DNA from: Halorussus salinus
GTDB taxonomy: Archaea > Halobacteriota > Halobacteria > Halobacteriales > Haladaptataceae
Assembly: GCF_004765815.2 (NCBI RefSeq)
Contig: NZ_SBIS02000011.1
Location: 62,001-126,000, forward strand
Reading direction: 5' to 3'
DNA: 64,000 nt
The notes under the pieces were generated by a model that did no database searches, had not been told where the DNA came from, and was given only the letters and a program-made list of their open reading frames with translations. The translations under genes and the position numbers were made by a program. Positions 8,300 through 15,833 of this stretch are shown one piece after another (position 1 is the first letter of the stretch; the number at the start of each line of letters is the position of its first letter).

Positions 8300-9610
8300 T
8301 TAGTACTCGTCTTCGCTGACGAACTGGCGCAGTTCCTCGGCCGGGATGGTCTCCAACGTGGAGAACGACCCGCCTCTCGCTTCGTTGATGGTCACGGAGC
8401 CGAAGACGTTGCCGAAGTTCGTGAACGAGGTCGCGGTCGCCGCGCCCCGGTAGACGATTTCGTCGCCGTCGGCCAGCGCCTCCTTGCCCTCCTCGAACGA
8501 GGCGACTTCGGTGCCCTCGCCGCGCGTGACCGGCCCGAGGTTCTTCTCGACGGCCTCTCTACTGGCCTCTCCGGCGCGCTCGACTGCGAGCGCGGCCACC
8601 TGCGTCGCGTCCCACGCCGGGGCGGTCCAGCCGTTTATCTCGGCGTCGCCGTCCATGCTGTTGTACTCGCTCTCGAATGTGTCGTAGTTCGGCCCGGCGT
8701 CGCCGGGGCTGGCGGCCCACGCGCCGTCGAGGGCGCTCCCGACCTGCTTGGGCAGTTCGTCCTGCGCGAGGGGGTCCGAGAGGATGGGCTGGCGGCCGTA
8801 GCCGCCGTCGGCCCAGTCGCCCATCAGGGTGATGGCGTCTTCGAGCGGGATGCTCACCGCGAAGGCGTCGAACTCCGCGTCGAAGAGCCGACTCAGCGCC
8901 GACTGGTAGCTCGAACTGCCCTGACTGACCTCGACCTCTCGGGCGACGGTACCGCCGCCCTCCTCGTAGGCGGTGACGAAGCCGTCGGCCCAACTGCGCG
9001 CGCCCTCGGTGTTGCCGTTGATGACGCCGACCGTCTCGTGGCCTTGGTCGAGCGCCCGCTTGGCCGCGCCCGCGGTGTGGACCGTGTCGCTGATGACGGT
9101 CCGCCAGATCCACTCGTCGTCACTGAGGTCGTCGGGGGTCCCGTGGTCGCCGCCGCGGGTGTCGAGGAAGTTCGACCCCGGCCACGGCGTCACGACGGGA
9201 GTCTCCTGTTCCTGCAGGAAGTCGAACAGGGGGTTGATTTCGCTGGAGAACAGCCCCAGCAGTGCCAGCGCGTCGTCGTTCTCCACGAGTTGCGTGACGA
9301 CCGACCGGGCCTCCTGTGGCTTGACGGCGGTGTCGCGCCGGACGACTTCGAAGTCAGCGTCGAGCGGGCCGCCAGCGTCGTTGATGTGCTTCACCGCGGC
9401 GTCGGTCGCCTGCGAGACGCCCGGTTGGAGGAAGTCCCACTGACCGGTCTGGGCCGCAGGCTGGCCGAACACTATCTTGTCGGGACCGTCGCCACCGCCG
9501 TCCCCGCTGCCACCGAGTCCGATACAACCGGCCGTCGCGGCCAGTCCACCCGCACCCGCGAACTTGAGAAACGTTCGCCGATTCGCCCGTTCCGTGTCAT
9601 TGTCTCTCAT
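8300..9610 (-). CDS. Liv-type ABC transporter substrate-binding lipoprotein
   Basis: Extracellular solute receptor of the Liv importer, 436 residues, type-1 periplasmic-binding fold. The N-terminus has a twin-arginine motif (RRTFLKFAG) and a lipobox ending in Cys (TAGCIG), followed by a Gly/Asp linker, so it is a Tat-exported lipoprotein anchored outside the membrane. The body begins KIVFGQPAAQTGQWDF, typical of LivK/AmiC-like proteins. The sequence does not say which solute is bound. First gene of the operon, with a promoter and a palindromic site upstream. Confidence 0.93.
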   Translation of the reverse strand: MRDNDTERANRRTFLKFAGAGGLAATAGCIGLGGSGDGGGDGPDKIVFGQPAAQTGQWDFLQPGVSQATDAAVKHINDAGGPLDADFEVVRRDTAVKPQEARSVVTQLVENDDALALLGLFSSEINPLFDFLQEQETPVVTPWPGSNFLDTRGGDHGTPDDLSDDEWIWRTVISDTVHTAGAAKRALDQGHETVGVINGNTEGARSWADGFVTAYEEGGGTVAREVEVSQGSSSYQSALSRLFDAEFDAFAVSIPLEDAITLMGDWADGGYGRQPILSDPLAQDELPKQVGSALDGAWAASPGDAGPNYDTFESEYNSMDGDAEINGWTAPAWDATQVAALAVERAGEASREAVEKNLGPVTRGEGTEVASFEEGKEALADGDEIVYRGAATATSFTNFGNVFGSVTINEARGGSFSTLETIPAEELRQFVSEDEY

Positions 9611-9634
9611 TACAATGGGAAGAAGTCACTACCA

Positions 9635-9643
9635 GCATATAAC
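9635..9643 (-). promoter_or_regulatory. TATA box of the liv operon
   Basis: GTTATATGC on the minus strand, centred about 29 bases before the ATG at 9610. This predicts a leaderless or nearly leaderless start for the operon. Confidence 0.55.
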
Positions 9644-9707
9644 GTTATTCGTCTATCGCCGCCAAACAGCGACCATTCACAGCCATTTAGGCAGTTATAT
9701 ACCTGAA

Positions 9708-9730
9708 AATTAGTCTAATTGCATAATTAG
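9708..9730. promoter_or_regulatory. palindromic AATTAG/CTAATT site upstream of the liv operon
   Basis: Three half-sites in a row: AATTAG, T, CTAATT, GCAT, AATTAG. The first pair (9708-9720) is a perfect 13-base palindrome and the middle half-site also pairs with the third across GCAT. It lies in the 282-base gap between the amidohydrolase stop and the liv start, about 70 bases upstream of the liv TATA box. The rest of the gap shows no gene. Operator role is inferred from symmetry and position. Confidence 0.45.
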
Positions 9731-9892
9731 TTGACAGAACTGGAAATTTTGGATTGCGGTAGGCGGGGCGCGACAGTGGGAAGATGGGAGTGGTCGGCGG
9801 GCTGCGGTCGTAGGAAGACAGGAGTGGCCGAGGGGTCACGGTCGCAGGAGGAGGGCAGTAGGACGGCTTTCGACTCGCTCGCGTCTCCCGAC

Positions 9893-11194
9893 TCACTCGG
9901 GACCGACCGGGAGGTCGTACTCCCGCGCTCGCCGTCGAATCGCGTCGGCGTCGCCGGTCCGCAACTCGCCGTCGTCGTAGACGACCTCGCCATCTACCAT
10001 CGTGAACTCCACGTCGTCGCCGTGCGCCGAGAAGACGAGGTGTGAGTACACGTCGTGGAGCGGCGTGGCGCGCGTGATGTCGGTCGTCAGGCCCACGATA
10101 TCGGCCTTCCACCCCGGCCGGAGTCGGCCGACGTTCTCGAACCCGGCGGCCTTCGCGCCGTTCCGCGTCGCCATCTCGAAGACCAACTCGGCGGGCGTCG
10201 TGGTCGGGTCGAGATGTTCGACTTTCTGGAGGAGACTCGCCTGTCGCATCTCGGTGAACGGGTCGAGCGTGTTGTTACAGGGCGGGCCGTCGTTGCCCAG
10301 CGCGACGTTGATGCCTCGCTCGGCGTAGTCCATCACGGGCGCGATTCCCGAGGCCAACTTCATGTTCGAGGAGGGACAGTAGGTGACGTGGGTGCCGGTC
10401 TCCGCGAGGACTTCCCGCTCGCTCTCGTCGGTCCAGATGCAGTGGGCCAGCACCACGTCCTCGCCGGTCAGGCCCACCTCGTCCAGCCAGTGGATGTTCC
10501 GGCGGCCGGTGCGCTCCTCGACGGTCGCCACCTCGTCGCGGTTCTCGCTGGCGTGGGTGTGGATGCGCACGCCCTCGTAGGCGTCCGCGAGGTCGCGCGA
10601 ACCGCGCAGGCACTCCTCGGTGCAACTCACCGCGAAGCGCGGCGTGACCGCGTACTGGATGCGCCCGCCGTGCGTGTCGTGATATCTCTGAATCAGGCGC
10701 TCGGTCTCGTCCAAGCCCTCCTGCGTCTCTTCGAGCAGGCCGTCGGGCGACTCGGTGTCCATCAGCACCTTGCCCATCCGGGCGCGGATTCCCAACTCCC
10801 CGGCGGCCTCGAACGCCTCGTCGGCGTGGCGCACCGACAGGTGGTCGATGGCGGTCGTGACGCCCGATTCCAGCAGTTCCAGATAGCCCAACTCCGCGGC
10901 AATCCGCATCCCTTCAGCGTCGAGTCCGGCCTCCATCGGCAACACGTAGTCGAACAGCCAGTCCAGCAGGGCCGTGTCGTCGGCGATGCCCCGGCCCAGC
11001 GACTGGACGGAGTGGACGTGGCCGCCGACCACGCCCGGCGCGAGGAGGTCGTACTCCCTGCGCTGGTGGTCCGGGTACGTCTCGACCAACTCGTCGCGGT
11101 CGCCGACGGCGACGATTTCGTCGTCGTCGGTGACGACCGCGCCCTCCTCGATGACCGTCTCGGCGTCGGCGACGACCGTTCCCTGTAGTAGCAT
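9893..11194 (-). CDS. amidohydrolase, SAH/MTA deaminase or ATZ/TRZ-like family
   Basis: A 433-residue cytoplasmic metal-dependent amidohydrolase. Metal-ligand regions are visible in order: GGHVHSVQSLGRG (HxH), HTHASENRDEV, LAHCIWTDE and GNDGPPCNNTLD (catalytic Asp). Family members deaminate S-adenosylhomocysteine, methylthioadenosine, guanine or triazines, or hydrolyse related ring compounds. I start at ATG 11194, which has a TATA-like site about 30 bases upstream; the frame stays open for 83 more codons, but that stretch is low-complexity repeat sequence. It lies upstream of the liv operon in the same direction, so the imported solute may feed it. Confidence 0.88.
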   Translation of the reverse strand: MLLQGTVVADAETVIEEGAVVTDDDEIVAVGDRDELVETYPDHQRREYDLLAPGVVGGHVHSVQSLGRGIADDTALLDWLFDYVLPMEAGLDAEGMRIAAELGYLELLESGVTTAIDHLSVRHADEAFEAAGELGIRARMGKVLMDTESPDGLLEETQEGLDETERLIQRYHDTHGGRIQYAVTPRFAVSCTEECLRGSRDLADAYEGVRIHTHASENRDEVATVEERTGRRNIHWLDEVGLTGEDVVLAHCIWTDESEREVLAETGTHVTYCPSSNMKLASGIAPVMDYAERGINVALGNDGPPCNNTLDPFTEMRQASLLQKVEHLDPTTTPAELVFEMATRNGAKAAGFENVGRLRPGWKADIVGLTTDITRATPLHDVYSHLVFSAHGDDVEFTMVDGEVVYDDGELRTGDADAIRRRAREYDLPVGPE

Positions 11195-11220
11195 CCCGAA
11201 ACCAGTAGGGCACGAACTCG

Positions 11221-11229
11221 GAAAATAGC
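11221..11229 (-). promoter_or_regulatory. TATA-like site of the amidohydrolase gene
   Basis: GCTATTTTC on the minus strand, about 31 bases before the ATG at 11194. It supports the shorter start over the in-frame extension. Confidence 0.45.
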
Positions 11230-11240
11230 TGTCGATTCCG

Positions 11241-11503
11241 GAGCGCCCCGCGGTGCGGTGAGTCGCGGCGTTCACGGTGCTGTCGGCGGCGGTTGCGGCG
11301 CTGTCGGCGGTGCAGTTCTGACAGGTGTCGGCTATCGGACTGGCGTCGGCGGTCGCTGTCGAGCGGTTTGCGGTACCGTCGGCGGAGGCGATTGCGGTGC
11401 GGTTCTGATTGGCGTCGGCTTCTGGACTGTCGGCGATGTTCACCGTCGGGCGGTCGGCGGTGCGGTTCTCGTCGGTGCCGGTTTCCGGACCGGATTCCTC
11501 GAA
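11241..11503 (+). repeat. GC-rich low-complexity element (copy E, divergent)
   Basis: This intergenic stretch is built from degenerate units of the kind GCGGTGCGGTTCTGATTGGC followed by GTCGGC and a TAG/TCGG-like end, repeated about four to five times. The same units occur at 43920-44030 and, on the other strand, 18497-18530. It lies directly upstream of the amidohydrolase and stays open in that gene's frame. It lacks the hairpin and GGGGAGG parts of copies A, B and D. Confidence 0.55.
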
Positions 11504-11510
11504 GCCCGCC

Positions 11511-11575
11511 CGACTAAGAAATCTATAGGTTTCTAAGAAACTTCTATACTCACCCTAGACAAACTTCTACATTTC
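11511..11575. other. AT-rich 3' region with palindrome GTTTCTAAGAAAC
   Basis: Directly after the stop of the 12520-11576 gene lies a 65-base AT-rich block with a 13-base palindrome at 11529-11541 and repeated TTCTA/AGAAA words. Position suggests a terminator region for the minus-strand gene; an operator is the alternative. Confidence 0.35.
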
Positions 11576-12520
11576 TTATTCGTCGTCGGCTAGCGACCGA
11601 ATCTCGTCGTCCAGTCGCTCGAAGTGGCGTCTGCGCCGGTCGTCGTGCGACTCGGAGATGCGAATCGTGGGGCGCTCGTCCACGTCGAACACGTCCTCCT
11701 CTTCGAGGTCGGTCTCCTCGATTGCGTCTTTCAGCTTGGACTTGTCGAAGCTCCGGACCTCCTCGGGGTCCACTCCGGCGTCGGCGAGCGCGCGATGGAC
11801 GCGCTCCTCGTCGGCGACTTGCCGGTAGTTGTAGGTCGTGCGACTGACGCTCCCGAGGTCCGCCGGGATGGTGCGGTCCTCGCTCACGTGTTCCAGTAGT
11901 TCGTCCCGAACGTCCTGCCGGGCGTCGTCGGCGGAGTTCTTCAAATCCGCCAGCAGGGAGTAGAGGTCGGCCAACTGCCACGTCCCGAGGTCCTCCAGCG
12001 ACGACAGGTCGTACTCGCGGGCGAGTTCCAGCAGGACCAGCGCGTCGCGCTCGAAGCCGAGTTCGAAGGGGGTCTCGTCGGCGGCGTCCGGGTCGCCGTC
12101 GGACGGCTTGGACCGGCCACCGGACGATTCCGACCCGCCGCCGGACGACTCGTCGTCGGATTGGGACGCCGCGGTGAACTCGCCGCTCCCCGTCCCACCG
12201 GCCGCCGGGTCGCGGGCCTCCTCGGCGGTCGCGGTGTCGGCGGTCGCCGTGTTGGCGGTCGTGGTCTCCTCGGTCGCGGTATCACCAGTCGAACCCGTGC
12301 GTTCGGTCGAACCGCGATTCCCAGCGCCACCGCCGTGCTGGCGCTGGCGGCGCTTCTCGGTCTCCACGAAGTCCCGCGCTCCGGCGTAGCCGAGTCGGTC
12401 CCACGCGTGGGCGTCGTCGTCGGTTTGGGCGACGTGGGCGGCGACCGAGCGCACCGCGTCGCGGTACGCGCAGTCGCTCACCGGACAGCCGACGGGGTCG
12501 TAGTCGGTCGCGTCGGTCAT
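11576..12520 (-). CDS. haloarchaeal hypothetical protein with an N-terminal Cys/His motif
   Basis: A 314-residue acidic protein I cannot name. The N-terminus holds a zinc-finger-like pattern (GCPVSDC, then a VAAHVAQTDDDAHAWDRLGY segment containing two His). A low-complexity linker of about 80 residues (Thr/Ala then Ser/Gly/Asp) follows, and its DNA resembles the GC-rich repeat elements nearby. The C-terminal half is helical and contains DLGSVSRTTYNYRQVADEER, which could be a DNA-binding helix-turn-helix, but that is a guess. It is monocistronic, with a TATA box at 12546-12553 and transcription divergent from the kinase gene. Confidence 0.7.
   Translation of the reverse strand: MTDATDYDPVGCPVSDCAYRDAVRSVAAHVAQTDDDAHAWDRLGYAGARDFVETEKRRQRQHGGGAGNRGSTERTGSTGDTATEETTTANTATADTATAEEARDPAAGGTGSGEFTAASQSDDESSGGGSESSGGRSKPSDGDPDAADETPFELGFERDALVLLELAREYDLSSLEDLGTWQLADLYSLLADLKNSADDARQDVRDELLEHVSEDRTIPADLGSVSRTTYNYRQVADEERVHRALADAGVDPEEVRSFDKSKLKDAIEETDLEEEDVFDVDERPTIRISESHDDRRRRHFERLDDEIRSLADDE
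12212..12292 (+). repeat. repeat-like Thr/Ala-coding stretch inside the 12520-11576 gene
   Basis: Plus-strand units such as GGTCGCGGTGTCGGCGGTCG resemble those in the intergenic GC-rich elements. On the coding (minus) strand they give a Thr/Ala/Glu linker. The reading frame is kept. Confidence 0.4.
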
Positions 12521-12545
12521 CTACCCGGAACTGACTCGCCATCGG

Positions 12546-12553
12546 GGATAAAC
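12546..12553 (-). promoter_or_regulatory. TATA box of the 12520-11576 gene
   Basis: GTTTATCC on the minus strand, centred about 30 bases before the ATG at 12520. Confidence 0.5.
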
Positions 12554-12614
12554 TTTCGTCGGCGACGTGCGCCGAGGAGTCCCCGGAAGCGCGCCGAGGA
12601 GTCTCCGGAATCGA

Positions 12615-12626
12615 GTAAATTATTGC
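12615..12626 (+). promoter_or_regulatory. TATA box of the KDG kinase gene
   Basis: GTAAATTATTGC centred about 29 bases before the ATG at 12649, so a leaderless transcript is expected. Confidence 0.5.
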
Positions 12627-12648
12627 TCGCCGGGGAGAGGAGCGACGT

Positions 12649-13602
12649 ATGACCGACCTCGTGACCTTCGGCGAGACGATGCTACGACTCTCGCCGCCCG
12701 ACGGCGAGCGACTGGAGACCACCGACGAAGTCGAGTTCCGGGCCGCCGGAGCGGAGAGCAACGTCGCGGTCGCGGCCGCGCGCCTCGGCGCGGACGCGGC
12801 GTGGACCTCCAAACTCCCCGACTCGCCGCTCGGGCGGCGCGTCGTCTCGGGCCTGCGGCGTCACGGCGTCGAGACCGACGTGGTGTGGACCGACGAGGGG
12901 CGACAGGGCACCTACTACCTCGAACACGGCGGCAAGCCCCGCGGGTCGAACGTCATCTACGACCGGTCGGGCGCGGCGGTCACGACCGCCGAGACCGACG
13001 AGTTGCCCGTCGAGCGCGTCCGCGAGGCCGACCGGTTCCACACCACCGGCATCACGCCCGCGCTCTCGGACACCCTCGAATCGACGACCGCCGACCTGCT
13101 GGCGGAGGCCAGCGAGGCCGGGACCACGACCTCCTTCGACGTGAACTACCGCTCGAAGCTCTGGAGTCCGGAGTCGGCCCGCGAGACGCTGGAATCGCTG
13201 TTCCCGGACGTGGACCTCCTGCTGGTCGCGGAGCGCGACGCCCGCGAGGTGCTGGGCCGCGAGGGCGACCCCCGAGACATCGCGGCGGGACTCGCCGACG
13301 AGTTCGGCTTCGAGACGGTCATCGTCACCCGCGGCGAGGAGGGCGCGCTGGCGCTCCGCGACGGCGAGACCCACGAGCAACCCGCCATCGAGACCGAGAC
13401 GCTGGACCCCATCGGGACCGGCGACGCGTTCCTCGGAGCCTTCCTCTCGCGGCGCATCGCTGGCGACGACGTACCGACTGCGCTCGAATACGGCTCCGCG
13501 ACCGCCGCGCTCAAGCGCACGATTCCCGGCGACGTGGCGGTCGTCACCCGCGAGGAGGTCGAGGGCGTGCTGGCCGCGGAGGGCGGCGAAATCTCCCGGT
13601 GA
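12649..13602 (+). CDS. kdgK: 2-keto-3-deoxygluconate kinase, PfkB family
   Basis: A 317-residue cytoplasmic sugar kinase of the ribokinase/PfkB family. The opening [19 protein letters not shown] with [18 protein letters not shown] is the KDG kinase form of PfkB signature 1, and [18 protein letters not shown] is signature 2 with the catalytic Asp. In haloarchaea this enzyme phosphorylates 2-keto-3-deoxygluconate in the semi-phosphorylative Entner-Doudoroff pathway. No other pathway gene is adjacent; the divergent neighbour is unrelated. 2-keto-3-deoxygalactonate or fructose kinase activity is the alternative. Confidence 0.85.
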   Translation: MTDLVTFGETMLRLSPPDGERLETTDEVEFRAAGAESNVAVAAARLGADAAWTSKLPDSPLGRRVVSGLRRHGVETDVVWTDEGRQGTYYLEHGGKPRGSNVIYDRSGAAVTTAETDELPVERVREADRFHTTGITPALSDTLESTTADLLAEASEAGTTTSFDVNYRSKLWSPESARETLESLFPDVDLLLVAERDAREVLGREGDPRDIAAGLADEFGFETVIVTRGEEGALALRDGETHEQPAIETETLDPIGTGDAFLGAFLSRRIAGDDVPTALEYGSATAALKRTIPGDVAVVTREEVEGVLAAEGGEISR

Positions 13603-13677
13603 GGGGCGAGTTCCTATCACGCGATTTCCACGTAGCCAGAAGACGTATGACGGCCACACGGTTCACCGCCGACTATC

Positions 13678-15057
13678 GTGAACCGAGTCGTGACCGCCCT
13701 ACTGGTACTCGTCGTGACCGCGAGCGTCGCACCCGCGCCAGTCGCGGGGGGCGTCGCCGCCGCGGGTAGCACCGACACCGCAACGACGCGACAGGCGTCC
13801 GAATACGCCGGAACGTACGTCTCGTTCGACGCCGGAGAGCGCGCCGTGACCGACTACGCGGTCCGCGGCGAGGAGATGCTGGACTCGGTGCGCGTCGCGT
13901 CCGAGCGGTCGGTCGAGAACGGCAGTCTCGCCGACCTCGACGCCGGACTGTCCGCCGTGACCGAAATCGAGGGCGCGGGCCTCGACTTCTCGGCGACGAG
14001 TCGGACCGAAGCCACCGTCGCGGCCGAGACCGGCGCGACGCTCACGGCCCACGACAACCCCCGCGGTCTCTTCGTGGTCGCCGGAAGTGACGAGTCGAAT
14101 CAGTCGAACCGGTCGAGCCAGCAGTCCAACCGGTCGAACCAGTCGAACTACGTGGTCGCGGACCTCGCGGCGGGCGCGAACGCGACCGCCGACGGCGACT
14201 CGCGGGTCGAGGTAACGACCGAAAACGGGACGGAAGCCACCTTCCTCGTCGTCGGCGCGGGCGAGGCGACCGTCACCGACGAGGGCGACGTGACCGCCCG
14301 CCTCGGCGAGGGGGGTCTCCTCGTCTTCCGGGCGTACCCCGACGGGAAGGACGACCGTGACGAGAAACAGGAGGCGCTGATCGCCGAGGGAACCGCCACG
14401 GCCGAAGCGTACGTGATGGTCGAAAATACGACGACAGTCGTGGACACCGTGAGCTACGGGGCGAACACGACCGTCGAGACGACCGAGACCGCGGTCGGTG
14501 AAGTCACCGTCGCGGTCTCGCGGACGACCGACGAGGGGACAATTCTCCTGACCAGCGTCTCCGAGCGCGCGCTCGCCGCCGCCGACCTCGAAGTCGCGGT
14601 GGACGGCGAGGCCGCCGCGGAGGCCCGCACCTACACCCAACTGAAGAGCGCCCTCGGGAGCGACCGGTCGCGCTACGTGGTTGAGCGCACGATAGACGCG
14701 GGGAAAGCGAGCGCGTCGGCCGACGCCAGCGCGGACGTGCTAATCGCGGTCAACCGCTTCTCGGAGCGGACGGTCTCCATCGCGTCCGCGTCGGCGAGCG
14801 AACCGACGACCGGCAGTAAAGAGGCAACTGGCGGTGAGGAGACGACCGGCGGTGAGACGACGACCGATACCGGTGATTCCGGAACGAACGAGACGACGAC
14901 CGACGCCGGGGAGCGCGCCGAGGAGTCCGGCGGCGAGACGGCCACTGCGACGGTCGTGGACGACGAGACCGGCAACGGCGCGGGCGTCCCCGGATTCACC
15001 GCGAGCGCGGCCCTCCTCGCGCTGGTCGCCGCGGCGATGCTGGCGAGACTGCGATGA
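13678..15057 (+). CDS. secreted surface protein with PGF-CTERM sorting tail
   Basis: A 459-residue surface protein of unknown function. A GTG start gives a clean signal peptide (VVTALLVLVVTASVAPAPVAG). The body has beta-rich sequence and an Asn/Ser repeat around residues 140-155 (SNQSNRSSQQSNRSNQSN), rich in N-glycosylation sequons. A Thr/Gly/Glu-rich spacer precedes the C-terminal GVPGFTASAALLALVAAAML followed by Arg: this is a PGF-CTERM signal, which archaeosortase A cuts to attach a lipid. Start choice is by signal-peptide fit; no strong promoter is visible. Confidence 0.85.
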   Translation: MNRVVTALLVLVVTASVAPAPVAGGVAAAGSTDTATTRQASEYAGTYVSFDAGERAVTDYAVRGEEMLDSVRVASERSVENGSLADLDAGLSAVTEIEGAGLDFSATSRTEATVAAETGATLTAHDNPRGLFVVAGSDESNQSNRSSQQSNRSNQSNYVVADLAAGANATADGDSRVEVTTENGTEATFLVVGAGEATVTDEGDVTARLGEGGLLVFRAYPDGKDDRDEKQEALIAEGTATAEAYVMVENTTTVVDTVSYGANTTVETTETAVGEVTVAVSRTTDEGTILLTSVSERALAAADLEVAVDGEAAAEARTYTQLKSALGSDRSRYVVERTIDAGKASASADASADVLIAVNRFSERTVSIASASASEPTTGSKEATGGEETTGGETTTDTGDSGTNETTTDAGERAEESGGETATATVVDDETGNGAGVPGFTASAALLALVAAAMLARLR

Positions 15058-15085
15058 GTCTGTGAGCCGATACTTTGGGAAGAAA

Positions 15086-15094
15086 CGTTTATGC
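15086..15094 (+). promoter_or_regulatory. TATA box of the pilin-like gene
   Basis: CGTTTATGC centred about 29 bases before the ATG at 15119. Confidence 0.5.
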
Positions 15095-15118
15095 TGGCTC
15101 TTTTCGAGAACTCGATAC

Positions 15119-15733
15119 ATGAGCGAGAGCCGAGGAGCGTCGCCCGTCGTCGGAACCGTGGTGTTGGTCGCGGTCGTCGTCATCGTCGGCGTCTCGTTGA
15201 CCGTGCCGTTCCTCGGCATCGTGCAGGACGGCATCGACACCAACGAGAAACCCGTGCCCGTGACCGACAACCTCCTGTCGGACCCCGGATTCGAGGACGA
15301 CGACGGGAGTTGGAGACACTACGGGCCGGGAGCGGTCGTCGCCGAGCAAGCGAACTACGGCGCGGCCGCGCTGAAGGTCCCGCCGGGGTCGAACGACGCC
15401 TACCACGCCCAAGACGTGACGAAGAAGATGCGCGCCGGGAGTACCTACCGACTCTGCGCGTGGTCGAAGCGCACCGACTCCGACGGCGAGACGTGGGTCG
15501 GCGTCCAGTTCTACGAGACCGAAGCGAAGAACAACATCATCGAGAAGCAGACGTGGAGAGTCGAGTGGAACGCCTACCGCGAGGAGTGCGTCCTCGCCGA
15601 GACGCCCAACGAGACGAGCGTCCACACGGCCGAGGTTTGGGTCTACCGACCGGCGGACACGCAGGGCGTCGCCTACGTGGACGACGTGTCGCTAGTCCGG
15701 ATGGCGTACCTCGCCGACCCCGACGAGCGGTAG
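15119..15733 (+). CDS. type IV pilin-like protein with a carbohydrate-binding-like domain
   Basis: A 204-residue exported protein. The N-terminus SESRGASPVVGTVVLVAVVV matches the haloarchaeal type IV pilin signal (DUF1628 type), in which PibD peptidase cuts after the small residue before SPVVG and the hydrophobic helix stays. The rest, from NLLSDPGFEDDDGSWRHYG onward, resembles the jelly-roll carbohydrate-binding modules seen in secreted hydrolases. The fusion suggests a minor pilin used for adhesion. The ATG at 15119 follows a TATA box at normal spacing. Confidence 0.75.
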   Translation: MSESRGASPVVGTVVLVAVVVIVGVSLTVPFLGIVQDGIDTNEKPVPVTDNLLSDPGFEDDDGSWRHYGPGAVVAEQANYGAAALKVPPGSNDAYHAQDVTKKMRAGSTYRLCAWSKRTDSDGETWVGVQFYETEAKNNIIEKQTWRVEWNAYREECVLAETPNETSVHTAEVWVYRPADTQGVAYVDDVSLVRMAYLADPDER

Positions 15734-15800
15734 AAAGAACAGTTCCGCGAGTACACGCGTTCGTGTGACCGCCACGCGGCCGCCCGTGCCGCGGGCCGAA

Positions 15801-15810
15801 CCTCTAAATC
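15801..15810 (+). promoter_or_regulatory. TATA-like site of the disulfide oxidoreductase gene
   Basis: CCTCTAAATC, about 28 bases before the ATG at 15834. It supports this start over an in-frame GTG 69 bases upstream. Confidence 0.45.
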
Positions 15811-15833
15811 CGCCGGGCGTCGTGAATGTAGGC

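Noticed and set aside
7601-9706. A 701-codon open frame on the plus strand
   Set aside because: It is antisense to livH and the binding-protein gene, both with clear motifs; its translation is Arg/Glu/Val-rich without family features, as expected of a GC-rich shadow frame.
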